DNA from: Phreatobacter stygius | GTDB lineage: Bacteria > Pseudomonadota > Alphaproteobacteria > Rhizobiales > Phreatobacteraceae | Assembly (NCBI RefSeq): GCF_005144885.1 | Contig: NZ_CP039690.1 | Span: forward strand, 6,374,873 to 6,438,872 | Reading direction: 5' to 3' | Length of the DNA: 64,000 bases | Position numbers and translations under genes: made by a program | Notes under the pieces: model-generated | What the model saw: the letters and a program-made list of their open reading frames with translations, nothing else | The model's database searches: none | Told to the model about the DNA's origin: nothing | In this document: in pieces, positions 24,869 to 34,190 of the stretch | Numbering within the stretch: the stretch's first letter is position 1 | Layout of the letters: each line of letters begins with the position of its first letter

Positions 24869-25906
24869 ATGTCCGGTTCAACCGATGGCTCCGCGCGGGG
24901 CAGGGTGACGCTCCAGCATATCGCCGACGAACTCGGCGTATCGACGGCCACCGTCTCGCTGTCCCTCCGGTCGAGCCCGCTGGTCGCGGCGGCGACCCGC
25001 GACAGGGTCCAGGCGGTCGCCCGCAGCCTCGGCTATGTCTATAACCGCTCCGCTGCCAGCCTGCGCACCGCGCGCACCAATATGATCGCGGTCGGCTTCA
25101 ACGACATCGTCAATCCCTATTTCGGCGAGCTCCTGGCGGCGATCGAGGAAACGCTCGCCGGCTCTGGCCACACCGTGCTGCTCGGCACCTATTCCGACGA
25201 TCCGGTCAAGCAGGACCGGGTGCTCGGCACGCTGAAGGAATATCGCCCCGACGGCATGATCGTCTGCCCGGCCAACGGCGCCAGGGCGGCATCGCTGAGG
25301 GACGTCGCCGATGCCGGCATTCCCCTGGTCCAGGTGTCGCGCGAGATATCAGGGGTCGGGCTCGATTTTGTCGGCTCGAACGATGCGCTCGGCACCGAGG
25401 CGGCCCTCGACCACCTGTTCGCGCTCGGCCACCGGCGCATCGCCATCATCGGCGGCACCGATGCCATGTCGACCGGCGCCAACCGCCGCAACGCCTATCG
25501 AACCTATCTCGCCGCGCATGGCATGGCGGTGGAAGCCGCCTTGATGGTCGAAGGCTTCGGCACGCGCGACCTGGGGTTTGCCGCGGTCCACGGCCTGCTC
25601 GATCTGACGAGCCCGCCGACCGCCGCCGTCTGCTTCAACGACCTGACCGCCTTTGGCGTCATGCTGGGCCTGCGCCACCGCAACCGCGAGGCCGGCCGCG
25701 ACTTTTCCGTGGTTGGCTGCGACGACGTCAAGGAGGCGGCCCTCTGGGCGCCCGGCCTGACCACGGTGAAGAACCATCATGCCGACATGGGCCGGCGTGC
25801 CTGCGAGCGGCTGCTGGCGCGCATGGTCAATCCGGCACTGACGCCGGAACGCATAGTCATCGAGCCGACACTGGTGGTGCGAGGCAGCACGACCAGTGTC
25901 GGATAG
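24869..25906 (+). CDS. LacI family transcriptional regulator
   Basis: DNA-binding repressor of 345 residues. The N-terminal helix-turn-helix TLQHIADELGVSTATVSLSL (residues 14-33) is typical, followed by the hinge SLRTARTNMIAVGF and a periplasmic-binding-protein-like sensor domain with NPYFGELL, PDGMIVCPA and GTRDLGF. It probably controls the divergent dehydrogenase and itself through the palindrome between them. The ligand is unknown. Confidence 0.92.
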   Translation: MSGSTDGSARGRVTLQHIADELGVSTATVSLSLRSSPLVAAATRDRVQAVARSLGYVYNRSAASLRTARTNMIAVGFNDIVNPYFGELLAAIEETLAGSGHTVLLGTYSDDPVKQDRVLGTLKEYRPDGMIVCPANGARAASLRDVADAGIPLVQVSREISGVGLDFVGSNDALGTEAALDHLFALGHRRIAIIGGTDAMSTGANRRNAYRTYLAAHGMAVEAALMVEGFGTRDLGFAAVHGLLDLTSPPTAAVCFNDLTAFGVMLGLRHRNREAGRDFSVVGCDDVKEAALWAPGLTTVKNHHADMGRRACERLLARMVNPALTPERIVIEPTLVVRGSTTSVG

Positions 25907-25953
25907 GGTCCGGCCTCAATCCATCACGGGTTTTTGACAGGGCCGGTCCGGCC

Positions 25954-26394
25954 TCACGCCGAGCGCAGCGCCGGCCTGGTCTCGGCCTGCCAGAACAGCA
26001 GCGGCCGCGACCTGAGGGCCAGCGCGCCGTCGCCGATCAGCCCGTGGGCGAGCGAGGCCAGGATCAGGAAAGCCGGATATTCCCAGCCGCCCTTGGCGGC
26101 GGTGAACAGCCAGCCGTTCGGCAGGTGCACCAGGAAGGCGCCGACCAGGATCGGCAGCAGCAGGATCGAGACCTGGCGGCCATAAAATCCGGTCAGAATG
26201 AGCAATCCGCCGACAAGTTCGGCGGCAAAGATCGGCCAGGCGAGGAACGCCGGAAAGCCCTGGGAACCCAGAAAGCCGGCAAAACCCGGCATCGTGAAGA
26301 CCAGATATTTCAGGAGCGCATGGGCGATCCACATGGAGCCCAGCGCAAGGCGCAGGGCGAAGAGGCCATAGGGGGCGGTGCGACTGTCGAGCAC
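25954..26394 (-). CDS. DoxX family membrane protein
   Basis: Inner-membrane protein of about 146 residues with four predicted helices, of the DoxX/DoxD type. The pattern LFALRLALGSMWIAHALLKY, then AAELVGGLLILTGFY, is characteristic. The biochemical role of these proteins is poorly known. GTG at 26394 is preferred because GAAGGA lies 8-13 bases upstream; a TTG at 26415 is also in frame. Divergent from a LysR-type regulator, which may control it. Confidence 0.8.
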   Translation of the reverse strand: MLDSRTAPYGLFALRLALGSMWIAHALLKYLVFTMPGFAGFLGSQGFPAFLAWPIFAAELVGGLLILTGFYGRQVSILLLPILVGAFLVHLPNGWLFTAAKGGWEYPAFLILASLAHGLIGDGALALRSRPLLFWQAETRPALRSA

Positions 26395-26503
26395 GTCGGG
26401 AATCCTTCGAGGCAAGGTCGAGGAAAAAGCGGCTGATGGCCGCGACCGTCACAAATTGGCAATCCAATGGCTGCAAGTAAATTGACACAATCGCAAGGAT
26501 TTG

Positions 26504-26519
26504 CTTGCATCAACGCAAG
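26504..26519. promoter_or_regulatory. Candidate LysR-type binding site
   Basis: Inverted repeat CTTGC-ATCAAC-GCAAG about 25 bases before the LysR start codon, in the divergent DoxX/LysR interval. It fits the interrupted dyad with the T-N11-A rule used by this family. Confidence 0.5.
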
Positions 26520-26542
26520 GGCGCTTGGGAGCACTTGTAACG

Positions 26543-27460
26543 ATGACACCACCGCTCGTTTCGTGGGACGACTATCGGACCGTCCTGGCGGTTTCGCTGG
26601 CGCGATCGCTGGCCGGCGCCGCCGAATTGCTCGGCGTCAATCAGTCGACGGTGTTCCGTCGCCTCGGCGCCATGGAGGAGCGGCTCGGCGCCCGCTTGTT
26701 CGAGCGCAGCCGGACCGGTTATTCGCTGACCCCGGCCGGCGAGGAAATGGTCAAGCTCGCCAACAAGATGGCCGATGAGATCGTCGATTTCGAGCGGCGC
26801 CTGACCGGCCAGGACCTGAGGCCACAGGGCGACCTGCGGGTGACCACCAACGACACGCTGCTGGTGCATCTCCTGACCCCGATCTTCGCCTCGTTCCGCA
26901 AGCTCAATCCGGGCATCACGCTCGATATCGTTGTCGGCAACGAGCAGCTCAACCTGTCGAGACGCGATGCCGACGTGGCGATCCGGGCGACCAACGATCC
27001 GCCGGAGACGCTGGTCGGGCGCCGCGTCGCCAATATTCCCTGGGGCATCTTTGCCGCCAAGAGCCTCGGCATCACCAGCCTCGATCCCGCCGACTACCGG
27101 GCCCATTCCTGGGTCGGGCTCGGCGACAACCTGCACAATCTCAAGCCGGCGAAATGGCTGGCGCAGAATGTCGGAGAAGACCGCATCGGCTGGCGCATCA
27201 ACACCGTTCTGGGCCTTGCCGAGGCGGTCGCGGAGGGCGCCGGCATCGGCGTCATTCCCTGGTTCATCGCCCAGACCTTTCCAAACCTCGTGGCGTTGAG
27301 CGAGCCGCGGACCGAATATTCCGGCGCGCTCTGGCTCCTGACCCATCCGGACCTGCGCAACACCGCGCGCGTGCGCACCTTCATGGATCATGTCGCCACC
27401 GAGATCGGCAAAAGGCGGGCGGTGATCGAAGGCACCAAGCCGCTTCAGGCCGCCGGCTGA
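26543..27460 (+). CDS. LysR family transcriptional regulator
   Basis: Regulator of 305 residues. The N-terminal winged helix-turn-helix runs WDDYRTVLAVSLARSLAGAAELLGVNQSTVFRRLGAMEERLG, followed by FERSRTGYSLTPAGEEM and a linker helix, then an effector domain with GVIPWFIA. The ATG at 26543 is the likely start; a TTG at 26501 would add 14 residues. It is divergent from the DoxX gene. Confidence 0.86.
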   Translation: MTPPLVSWDDYRTVLAVSLARSLAGAAELLGVNQSTVFRRLGAMEERLGARLFERSRTGYSLTPAGEEMVKLANKMADEIVDFERRLTGQDLRPQGDLRVTTNDTLLVHLLTPIFASFRKLNPGITLDIVVGNEQLNLSRRDADVAIRATNDPPETLVGRRVANIPWGIFAAKSLGITSLDPADYRAHSWVGLGDNLHNLKPAKWLAQNVGEDRIGWRINTVLGLAEAVAEGAGIGVIPWFIAQTFPNLVALSEPRTEYSGALWLLTHPDLRNTARVRTFMDHVATEIGKRRAVIEGTKPLQAAG

Positions 27461-27462
27461 GC

Positions 27463-27975
27463 TCAGCCGCGGGCGGCGTTCGGTACGGCCTTGCGCTTGC
27501 GCCGCTGCAAGGGCGCGAGCACCAGCCGGCACAAGAACCAGCCGGCGAAAAAGCCCCCGGCCGCGCTGATCAGCCCTTCGCTGGTGACCGGCACCGCCGG
27601 CTCGAACTGGGCGAAAGCACGCCTGGCGATTTCAGGTTCGAAATCGCTGGCGAACAGGCCGAGCCGGCGGAACGGACCGGCTTCGGCATAAGACTGCAAT
27701 TGCCGCTCGAGCTTGTCGGCCCGGGCAATATCGCTTTCCAGATGTTGGCCGCGCTGGCGGATCAACTGGTCGGCATTGACCTTCAGCCGCTCGATGCCCT
27801 GATCGCGGCTGAGGCCCATCCGCGCGACATCGGCATCGAAATCGCCGATCATGCGCCGGATCTCGTCGATCGCGCCGCCCAGCCGCTGCCGGTATTGCTG
27901 GGCGAATTCAGGCAGCTGCGACGCCAGGATGCCGCTCAAGAGGGCGATGAAGACGGCGATCCGGCGCAGGATCAT
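27463..27975 (-). CDS. DUF2937 family protein
   Basis: Protein of 170 residues with a helix at each end (MILRRIAVFIALLSGILASQL and GFFAGWFLCRLVLAPL) and a long charged helical stretch between them (RQRLGGAIDEIRRMIGDFDADVARMGLSRDQ), as in DUF2937 proteins. A membrane-anchored periplasmic helical protein is likely. Function unknown. ATG at 27975 follows GGAGAG. Its stop codon is 3 bases from the stop of the LysR gene. Confidence 0.8.
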   Translation of the reverse strand: MILRRIAVFIALLSGILASQLPEFAQQYRQRLGGAIDEIRRMIGDFDADVARMGLSRDQGIERLKVNADQLIRQRGQHLESDIARADKLERQLQSYAEAGPFRRLGLFASDFEPEIARRAFAQFEPAVPVTSEGLISAAGGFFAGWFLCRLVLAPLQRRKRKAVPNAARG

Positions 27976-28050
27976 GAGCGACTCTCCAGGCTGGCCATGG
28001 TTGCGAGCCTAGCCTCGCATCGGACCATGGCAAGCCTGTGAGACGCCGGG

Positions 28051-29049
28051 TCAGAACCGGATATTGGCATCGCGCACGATCGGGCCCCACTTGTCGATTT
28101 CGGCGCGGATGAAAGCCCTGAGATCGTCGGGCGAACCACCCGAAGGCTCCAGGCCGAGCTTGGCGAACATCTCGCGCGCCGCATCGCTGGTCAGATAGGC
28201 ATTGGCTTCGGTATTAAATCGCGTGACGATCTCGGCCGGCGTGCCCGATGGTGCCATCACGGCATACCAGACCGAGGCTTCGAAGCCGGGCAGGCCGGCC
28301 TCCGAGACGGTCGGCACATTGGGCAGGCCCGGCCAGCGGCGACCGCTGGCAATCGCCAGCGCGGTGAGCTGGTTGCTCTGGATATTGGTGACATAGGCCG
28401 CCATGGAATCCATGCCGATATCGATATGGCCGCCGAGCAGGTCAGCGACGATCTGGGCGCTGCCGCGATATTGCACGGCGTTGAAATCGAGCCCGCCGGC
28501 ACGGCCGAGCAAGAGCCCGGTGATGTGGCCGAGCGTGCCATTGCCGGGGAAACCGATCGAGAGCTTGCCGGGATTGCGCTTGGCATGGGCGATCAGCGAG
28601 GCGAGGTCGGTGATCGGCGAACCGGGTTTGGCGACAATGATGATCGGCAGCTTGGCGACCAGCGCCACCGGCGCGAAATCGCGCTCCGGATCGAACTGCA
28701 TATTGCCATACATCAGCTTGTTGGTCGCCGCCGGCCCGGTCGTCGCGAACAGGAAGGTGTAGCCGTCGGCCGGCGCCTTGGCGACCGCCGCGCCGCCGAT
28801 ATTGCCGCCGGCGCCGCCTCTGTTGTCGATGATGACCGGCTGGCCGAGGGTCTTGTTGAGATATTCGGCGAAGGACCGGGCCAGCACGTCGGAAGCGGTG
28901 CCGGCGGTGAACGGCACGACCAGCGTGATCGGCCGGGTCGGCCAGGCCGGCGTCCGGGACTCCTGCGCGCGGGCGGCGGGGACGGCGAAGGTCGCGACGG
29001 CCGTTAAGACTGCAACCGCCCGCAGCGCGCGGGCAACAAACCGGTTCAT
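28051..29049 (-). CDS. Bug family (TctC-type) periplasmic substrate-binding protein 1
   Basis: Periplasmic binding protein of 332 residues with a Sec signal peptide (MNRFVARALRAVAVL, cleavage near ARAQE). Family landmarks: WPTRPITLVVPFTAGTASDVLAR, VIIDNRGGAGGNIGG and VQYRGSAQIVADLLGGHIDIG. Such receptors bind organic acids, usually dicarboxylates or aromatic acids. No TctA or TctB membrane partner is present in the window. It is divergent from the HpaI aldolase gene, which suggests that its ligand is the substrate for that pathway. Confidence 0.9.
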   Translation of the reverse strand: MNRFVARALRAVAVLTAVATFAVPAARAQESRTPAWPTRPITLVVPFTAGTASDVLARSFAEYLNKTLGQPVIIDNRGGAGGNIGGAAVAKAPADGYTFLFATTGPAATNKLMYGNMQFDPERDFAPVALVAKLPIIIVAKPGSPITDLASLIAHAKRNPGKLSIGFPGNGTLGHITGLLLGRAGGLDFNAVQYRGSAQIVADLLGGHIDIGMDSMAAYVTNIQSNQLTALAIASGRRWPGLPNVPTVSEAGLPGFEASVWYAVMAPSGTPAEIVTRFNTEANAYLTSDAAREMFAKLGLEPSGGSPDDLRAFIRAEIDKWGPIVRDANIRF

Positions 29050-29181
29050 GAGCGCGTCTCTCCCGATACGGTCGGATGGTCCCGCCGCATTTGATCTTGG
29101 CCTCAGGTCATAGCGTTCCCGAGGACAGGTCGTGGGGCTTAACCCCTGTCATTTCGTATTGCGAAACGGCTGAGGGTTCCG

Positions 29182-30027
29182 ATGACCTGGCCGCCACTTT
29201 GGGAGCAAGGTGCCGCAGCGATGGCCCCCATGATGAAAGCCCCCATGAACGAGCCCCGGCCTGATCCCAAAACGTTCCGTGCGCGTTTCGCAAAAGGCGA
29301 AACGCTTGTCGGCACCTTCATCAAGACGCCGACCAGCCACGGCATCGAGATCATTGGCGATCTCGGCTTCGATTTTGTCGTCATCGACGAGGAACATGCC
29401 CCGTTCGACCGCATGGCGACCGACATCGCTCTGCTCGCCGCGCGGGCCTCCGGCACGGCGGGCATCGTGCGCGTGCCCTCGGCCTCGCCCGAAGGCATCC
29501 TGTCGGTGCTCGATTGCGGCGCCGTCGGCATTCTCGTGCCGCATGTCGCAAGCGCCGCCAAGGCGCGCGAGATCGCCGCGGCCTGCCGCTACAAGGGCGG
29601 CGCGCGGGGTTTCTCGGCTTCGCCGCGTGCCGGGCGCTATGGCAGCGTCAAGATGTGGGACCATGTCGCCGCGGCCGACGCCACCACCACGGTCATCGCC
29701 ATGATCGAGGATCCGGGCGCGCTCGACGAGATCGATCAGATCCTCGCGGTCGAGGGCATTGACGGGGTGTTCATCGGCCGCGGTGACCTGACCGTCGCGC
29801 TTGGCGCGCCGAACCGCGATGCGCCTGATGTCAAGGATGCGGTCGCCCGCATCATCGCCGCCGCCAAGGCCGCCGGCAAACCGGTCTGCGTCATGGTCGA
29901 CGGCGTCGCCGAGGCGACGGGTTTCGCGGGCCAGGGCGCCAGCGCCTTCATCGTCTCATCCGACCAGGGTTTCCTGAAAAAAGCCGCGGCCCAGACCCTC
30001 GGCGACTTTGCGAGCCTCAAGTCCTGA
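29182..30027 (+). CDS. HpcH/HpaI-type aldolase
   Basis: Metal-dependent class II pyruvate aldolase of up to 281 residues. Landmarks: LVGTFIKTP, FVVIDEEHAPFD (catalytic His), IVRVP, DCGAVGILVPHVASA, GGARGFS, and VFIGRGDLT with the metal Asp. It would split a 2-keto acid into pyruvate or another oxo-acid and an aldehyde; the exact substrate is not shown. GAGGG precedes ATG 29182, but ATGs at 29221 and 29245 are also possible and give a more usual length. First gene of an apparent three-gene operon with the cupin and DUF6282 genes. Confidence 0.85.
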   Translation: MTWPPLWEQGAAAMAPMMKAPMNEPRPDPKTFRARFAKGETLVGTFIKTPTSHGIEIIGDLGFDFVVIDEEHAPFDRMATDIALLAARASGTAGIVRVPSASPEGILSVLDCGAVGILVPHVASAAKAREIAAACRYKGGARGFSASPRAGRYGSVKMWDHVAAADATTTVIAMIEDPGALDEIDQILAVEGIDGVFIGRGDLTVALGAPNRDAPDVKDAVARIIAAAKAAGKPVCVMVDGVAEATGFAGQGASAFIVSSDQGFLKKAAAQTLGDFASLKS

Positions 30028-30073
30028 GCCTGCCTGGGTCGCCCGCGCGCGACGCTGAACCGGAGATACCACA

Positions 30074-30985
30074 ATGTTCCATTCGTCCGACCCGCGCGCC
30101 ACGCTGGGGGCCGCGCCCAAGGCCTCGGCCAAGGCCGCATCCGAATTCGCCGGCGCCGAATATGCCCGTTTCTACGCCCAGGAACCGCAGGAGCAGGGTG
30201 ATTTCGGCCGCACCTGGTATGCCCGCGGCCAGAATTTCATCGTCGGCCATTCGGAAATGGCCGCCGGCGGCGTGCTCGCGCGCCAGGGCCAGGTCGACGA
30301 ATATTGCATCATCATTCCCGACGCCGCGACCCGCGTGCAGGTGAAGACACCCTCGGAAGCCATTGATATCCCAGGATTTTCAATCGTTTTCGTGCCGCCG
30401 GGCGACTCGACCGTCACGGTGGCCACGGGCGGGCGCATCGCGCTGCTGTTCTCGACCCAGTCGGCCGATCTGAACGCCAAGTGCTCGAACGCCGCCTCTT
30501 ATGCCACGCGGCATCCGAACCTGCCGCCGTTCCAGCCCTGGCCGGAACCGCCGGCCGGATGGCGGGTGCGCCATTACAGCCTGGAGATCAAGGGCGAGCA
30601 GGGCCGCTTCGGCCGGATCTTCCGCTGCACCACGCTGATGGTGAACTTCCTCGATCCGCGGGTCGGCCTGCGCGACATCACCAAGCTGTCGCCGCACCAT
30701 CACGACGATTTCGAACAGGGCTCCTATGTCATCGACGGCGCCTTCGTCCACGATATCCGCTGGCCCTGGACGCCCGACATGAATGTCTGGCGCGAGGATC
30801 AGCACGAGCTCTTGGCCGCGCCCTCGCTCACCGTCATCCCGCCGCCCTCGATCCACACCTCGCGCTCGGTGCTGCCGGGCTTCAACCAGATGATCGATAT
30901 CTTCTCGCCGCCGCGGGTCGATTTCTCCGAGAAACCCGGCTGGGTGCTGAACGCCGACGACTATCCCATGCCGGCCAAGGCCTGA
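30074..30985 (+). CDS. Cupin-like protein, unknown function
   Basis: Unrecognised 303-residue protein with two beta-rich halves that look like a bicupin. The second half has SPHHHDDFEQGSYVIDG (His residues 208-210, an acidic residue and Gln), a probable metal site. The first half has GQVDEYCIIIP. The role may be isomerisation, decarboxylation or oxidation of a small acid; nothing decides. It begins behind GGAGA, 47 bases after the aldolase stop, and is followed 17 bases later by the DUF6282 gene. Confidence 0.7.
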   Translation: MFHSSDPRATLGAAPKASAKAASEFAGAEYARFYAQEPQEQGDFGRTWYARGQNFIVGHSEMAAGGVLARQGQVDEYCIIIPDAATRVQVKTPSEAIDIPGFSIVFVPPGDSTVTVATGGRIALLFSTQSADLNAKCSNAASYATRHPNLPPFQPWPEPPAGWRVRHYSLEIKGEQGRFGRIFRCTTLMVNFLDPRVGLRDITKLSPHHHDDFEQGSYVIDGAFVHDIRWPWTPDMNVWREDQHELLAAPSLTVIPPPSIHTSRSVLPGFNQMIDIFSPPRVDFSEKPGWVLNADDYPMPAKA

Positions 30986-31002
30986 GAATAAAGGACATCA
31001 CC

Positions 31003-31935
31003 ATGTCGGACACACCCGTTCAGACCGATAGGCCCGCCCATCCGCGCGCCGACGAGATCCGCGACCTGCTGGTCGGTGCCATCGACCTGCATTGCCATTC
31101 GGGCCCGGCGGCCATGCCGCGCATCCTCGACCATCACGACGCGCTGATGGATTGCGCCGAAGCGAAGTTCCGCGCGCTGCTCTACAAGGACCATTTCTAT
31201 CTCGGCACCGCCCACGCGATCATGCTGGAAAAGCTGTTCCCGGAGACCGGCGTGAAGCTCTATTCGGGCCTGGCGCTGAACAATGCCTCGGGCGGCTTCA
31301 ACCCGCATGCGGTCGATCACGCCATCAAGCTCGGCGCCAAGATCATCTGGATGCCGACCCTGTCGGCGGCCAATCACATCGCGATGCAGGCTTCGGGACA
31401 GGCCAAGACCTTCCCGAAAACCGCGCAGAAAATGCTCGATCCGATCCCGCTGACCGCGCTCGACGCCAATGGCAAGGTGTCGGATCCGGTCAAGCAGATC
31501 CTCGACCTGATCGCCGAGGGCGACATCATCCTCGCCGGCGGCCACCTCTCGGCGAGCGAATTGTTCCTGGTGTTCGACGAGGCGCGGTCGCGCGGCGTCC
31601 GCAAGATGCTGGTCAACCACCCGACCTATATCGTCGGCTGTTCGGAAGACGATATCCGCGGGCTGGTGGCGCTCGGCGCCTATATGGAGCACTCGATCTG
31701 CATGTTCGTCGAGGGCCGCTCGAAGAAGTTCAGCCCCGAGCAACTGGCCCGGCTGATCGAGGTCGCCGGCGTCGACCGCACCGTGCTGTCCTCGGATCTC
31801 GGCCTGGTCGGCTCGCCACGTCCGGTCGAGGGTTTCCGCGAGGTGGTCGGCACGCTGCTCGACCTGCAGGTGTCGAAAGCCGATATCCGCGCGATGATCG
31901 GCGGCCATGCCGCCAAGCTGTTGAACCTCGACTAG
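31003..31935 (+). CDS. DUF6282-type metal-dependent hydrolase
   Basis: Amidohydrolase-like protein of 310 residues. It begins its barrel with AIDLHCHSGPAA (metal-binding HxH), followed by LYKDHF, LAGGHLSASE, LVNHPTYI and VLSSDLGL, positions that usually hold His and Asp metal ligands. It is a member of the amidohydrolase superfamily of unknown substrate (DUF6282, by memory of the pattern). ATG at 31003 is preceded by AAAGGA. It is the third gene of the aldolase-cupin operon, so it likely acts on an intermediate of the same pathway. Confidence 0.8.
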   Translation: MSDTPVQTDRPAHPRADEIRDLLVGAIDLHCHSGPAAMPRILDHHDALMDCAEAKFRALLYKDHFYLGTAHAIMLEKLFPETGVKLYSGLALNNASGGFNPHAVDHAIKLGAKIIWMPTLSAANHIAMQASGQAKTFPKTAQKMLDPIPLTALDANGKVSDPVKQILDLIAEGDIILAGGHLSASELFLVFDEARSRGVRKMLVNHPTYIVGCSEDDIRGLVALGAYMEHSICMFVEGRSKKFSPEQLARLIEVAGVDRTVLSSDLGLVGSPRPVEGFREVVGTLLDLQVSKADIRAMIGGHAAKLLNLD

Positions 31936-31973
31936 GTGAACGAAAGTCCGCGGCTTGGCTGGGCAAACCTTTA

Positions 31974-32126
31974 CGTCACCCCCGGCGAGCGAAGCGAGGG
32001 AAGGGGGTCCAGGAGCCGACAGGCTGCACTCTCAGGCGCATGCGTTCATGGGGTTTCGCAGTGTTGACGGGAGGTCCTGCGAGTCCTGGATCCCCTTCCC
32101 CTCGCTTCGCTCGGCCGGGGATGACG
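31974..32126. repeat. Intergenic inverted-repeat element with CGAGCGAAGCGAGG arms
   Basis: Left arm 31974-32014 and right arm 32084-32126 are imperfect inverted copies of about 40 bases, containing GCGAGCGAAGCGAGG and a GGGGTCCAGGA-type end. The central loop of about 70 bases is not coding. This type of palindromic unit is common between genes in Hyphomicrobiales. Confidence 0.85.
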
Positions 32127-32208
32127 TAGAGAACGCGCCGGAAAGTGATGGGCGCGTTCCGCCTGAACCAGCAAATTAATCGTCCACAAGAGCTCAACCG
32201 CAGTATAC

Positions 32209-32242
32209 AAAAAGCCGGCTCAGGATCTGAGCCGGCTTTTTG
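32209..32242. terminator. Bidirectional intrinsic terminator
   Basis: AAAAAGCCGGCTCA and TGAGCCGGCTTTTT arms form a perfect stem with A and T runs, so it would work on both strands. It sits between the convergent DUF6282 operon and the second Bug gene. Confidence 0.92.
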
Positions 32243-32264
32243 GTTTTGAAGACGAGAGCGCGGC

Positions 32265-33248
32265 CTATTCGAGCGAGATGCCGGCGCTGCGGATCACGCT
32301 TTCCCACTTGGCGATCTCGCCGGCCTGCGCCTTGCGCAGGTCATCCGGCGAGCCGCCAATGGTGCGCACGCCGATCAGCTCGAGCCTGGCGGTCGCTTCC
32401 GGGGTGCGGACATAGTCGCCGACGATCGTCGTGAGGCGCCGGACGATGTCCTGCGGCAGGCCCTTCGGGCCGGCGAGGCCGAACCAGGAGGTGACATTGA
32501 TGCCGCTCATGCCGGCTTCGGCCAAAGTCGGCGTCTGCGGCACCTGCGGCGCGCGCTTGTCGGAGGTCACGGCGAGGCCGCGGATCGCACCGGACTGGAT
32601 ATGCGGGATATAGGTCGGCAGGAAATCGACCGCGACATTGACATTGCCGGCGACCAGGTCGTTGGCCAGCGGCGCCGAGCCGCGATAAGGCACGTGGGTC
32701 ATCTGGAACCCGGCGGTGCGCTGGATCAGCTCGCCGGCGATATGGCCCATCAGGCCGTAGCCGGGGCTGCCGAAGGTCAGCTTGCCCGGATTGGCCTTGC
32801 CATAGGCGATCAGCTCGGCCAGCGTCCTGGCCGGCACCGAGGTATGGGTGGCGACCACGCATTGCACGTCGCCGACCAGCGAGATCGGCTCGAAATCGGC
32901 GATCGGGTCGTAGTTCAGCGACTTGTAGAGCAGCTTGTTGCTCGACAGCGGACCGGACGACGACAGGAACAGCGTATAGCCATCCGGCGCCGCCCGGGCG
33001 ACGCCGCCGGCGGCGATATTGCCGCCCGCGCCGACCTTGTTCTCGATCACGAAACCCTGGCCGAGATCCTGGCGCAGTTTTTCCCCGATCAGCCGCGCCA
33101 CCACGTCGGTGGAGGCGCCGGCCGGGAACGGCACGAGAATGGTGACCGGCCGCGTCGGCCAGGCTTGCGCGAGAGCCGGACGGCCGATGGCGCCGACGGC
33201 AAGAGAAGCGAGCGATGCCGTCAATGCGCGGCGCGAGAGGGTGGTCAT
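32265..33248 (-). CDS. Bug family (TctC-type) periplasmic substrate-binding protein 2
   Basis: Periplasmic receptor of 327 residues with a twin-arginine-type leader (LSRRALTASLASLAVGA), unlike the first Bug protein in this window. Landmarks: WPTRPVTILVPFPAGASTDVVAR, NKVGAGGNIAAGG, THVPYRGSAPLANDLVAGNVNVAVDF. About 40 percent identical by eye to Bug protein 1 in these parts. No TctA/TctB genes nearby. It is followed on the minus strand by the bidirectional terminator and lies downstream of the IclR gene. Confidence 0.9.
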   Translation of the reverse strand: MTTLSRRALTASLASLAVGAIGRPALAQAWPTRPVTILVPFPAGASTDVVARLIGEKLRQDLGQGFVIENKVGAGGNIAAGGVARAAPDGYTLFLSSSGPLSSNKLLYKSLNYDPIADFEPISLVGDVQCVVATHTSVPARTLAELIAYGKANPGKLTFGSPGYGLMGHIAGELIQRTAGFQMTHVPYRGSAPLANDLVAGNVNVAVDFLPTYIPHIQSGAIRGLAVTSDKRAPQVPQTPTLAEAGMSGINVTSWFGLAGPKGLPQDIVRRLTTIVGDYVRTPEATARLELIGVRTIGGSPDDLRKAQAGEIAKWESVIRSAGISLE

Positions 33249-33342
33249 CGAACGTTTCCTTGCCCTGGCTGGATCGATCGGGTCGATCTTCGTAGGCCTC
33301 GACCCTGCCAGCCGGGCTATCGCTGCTGGAGAAAATCGCCCC

Positions 33343-34134
33343 TCATTTCTCCTGGCGAAACGGGGCGCTTTTTTCCCGCAGTTCGGCTTCGATCGCGGCC
33401 GCCGCTTCCTTCAAGGGAAAGACCAGGCGGGCGCGCGCCTCGGGCGTCGCCACGGCGGAGCGGAAATAGGTGATGCCGAAGGTTCCGAGCACGCGCTCGC
33501 CGAGCATCAGGGGCACCGCGACGGTGGCCGAGCTGCGCGGCTCGACCTCCAGGTCGCGTTCGGCGAAACCCTTGCGCCGGGCCGTCGCGATCAGGCGCTC
33601 GAGCTCGTCTTCGGACAACAAATGGTTCTCCGGATCGGGCGAGACCTTCATCAGGTCGATCAGGATGCGCCGCTCCGCGTCGGGGCAGAAGGCGAGATAG
33701 GCCCGGCCGAGCGCCCGCGCGCCGAGGCTCAACCGATAGCCGATGGTGGCGTGGAACGGCGAGATCGGGCTGTCGGGAATGGTCGAGAAACGCACCACCA
33801 CGGCGTCATGATCGAGCACGCAGACCGCGGTCGGCCATTTGATCTGTTGCGTCAGCGCCGCCGCCCAGGGCCGTGCCGCCTCGATCACCATGGGCGCGCC
33901 GTGAAAGCCGGAGCTGAGTTCGGCGACCTGCGAGGTCACCTGATAGCCGCGCAGCCGCTCGTCCCGGTAGACATAGCCGGCGGCCACCAGCGTTTCCAGC
34001 AGGCGCACGATGGTCGGCTTCGGCAGCCGGGTCCGGCGATGCAGGTCGCCGACCGTGGTCAGGCCAGCGCGATTGACCTCGACCAGCAGATTGAACGCAC
34101 GGACCACCGACTGGACCGGAGGAAACGACGACAA
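33343..34134 (-). CDS. IclR family transcriptional regulator
   Basis: Regulator of 263 residues. N-terminal winged helix (VVRAFNLLVEVNRAGLTTVGDLHRRTRLPKPTIVRLLETL) and IclR effector domain with LSLGARALGRAYLAFCPD. The TTG at 34134 is chosen because GGAGG lies 7 bases upstream. It probably controls nearby catabolic genes, including Bug protein 2 directly downstream; the operator was not found. Confidence 0.88.
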   Translation of the reverse strand: MSSFPPVQSVVRAFNLLVEVNRAGLTTVGDLHRRTRLPKPTIVRLLETLVAAGYVYRDERLRGYQVTSQVAELSSGFHGAPMVIEAARPWAAALTQQIKWPTAVCVLDHDAVVVRFSTIPDSPISPFHATIGYRLSLGARALGRAYLAFCPDAERRILIDLMKVSPDPENHLLSEDELERLIATARRKGFAERDLEVEPRSSATVAVPLMLGERVLGTFGITYFRSAVATPEARARLVFPLKEAAAAIEAELREKSAPFRQEK

Positions 34135-34190
34135 GTCCGGACCTCCGCTGCCACAACCGCCATGGCAAAGGACATAGGGTGGGACGGGGC

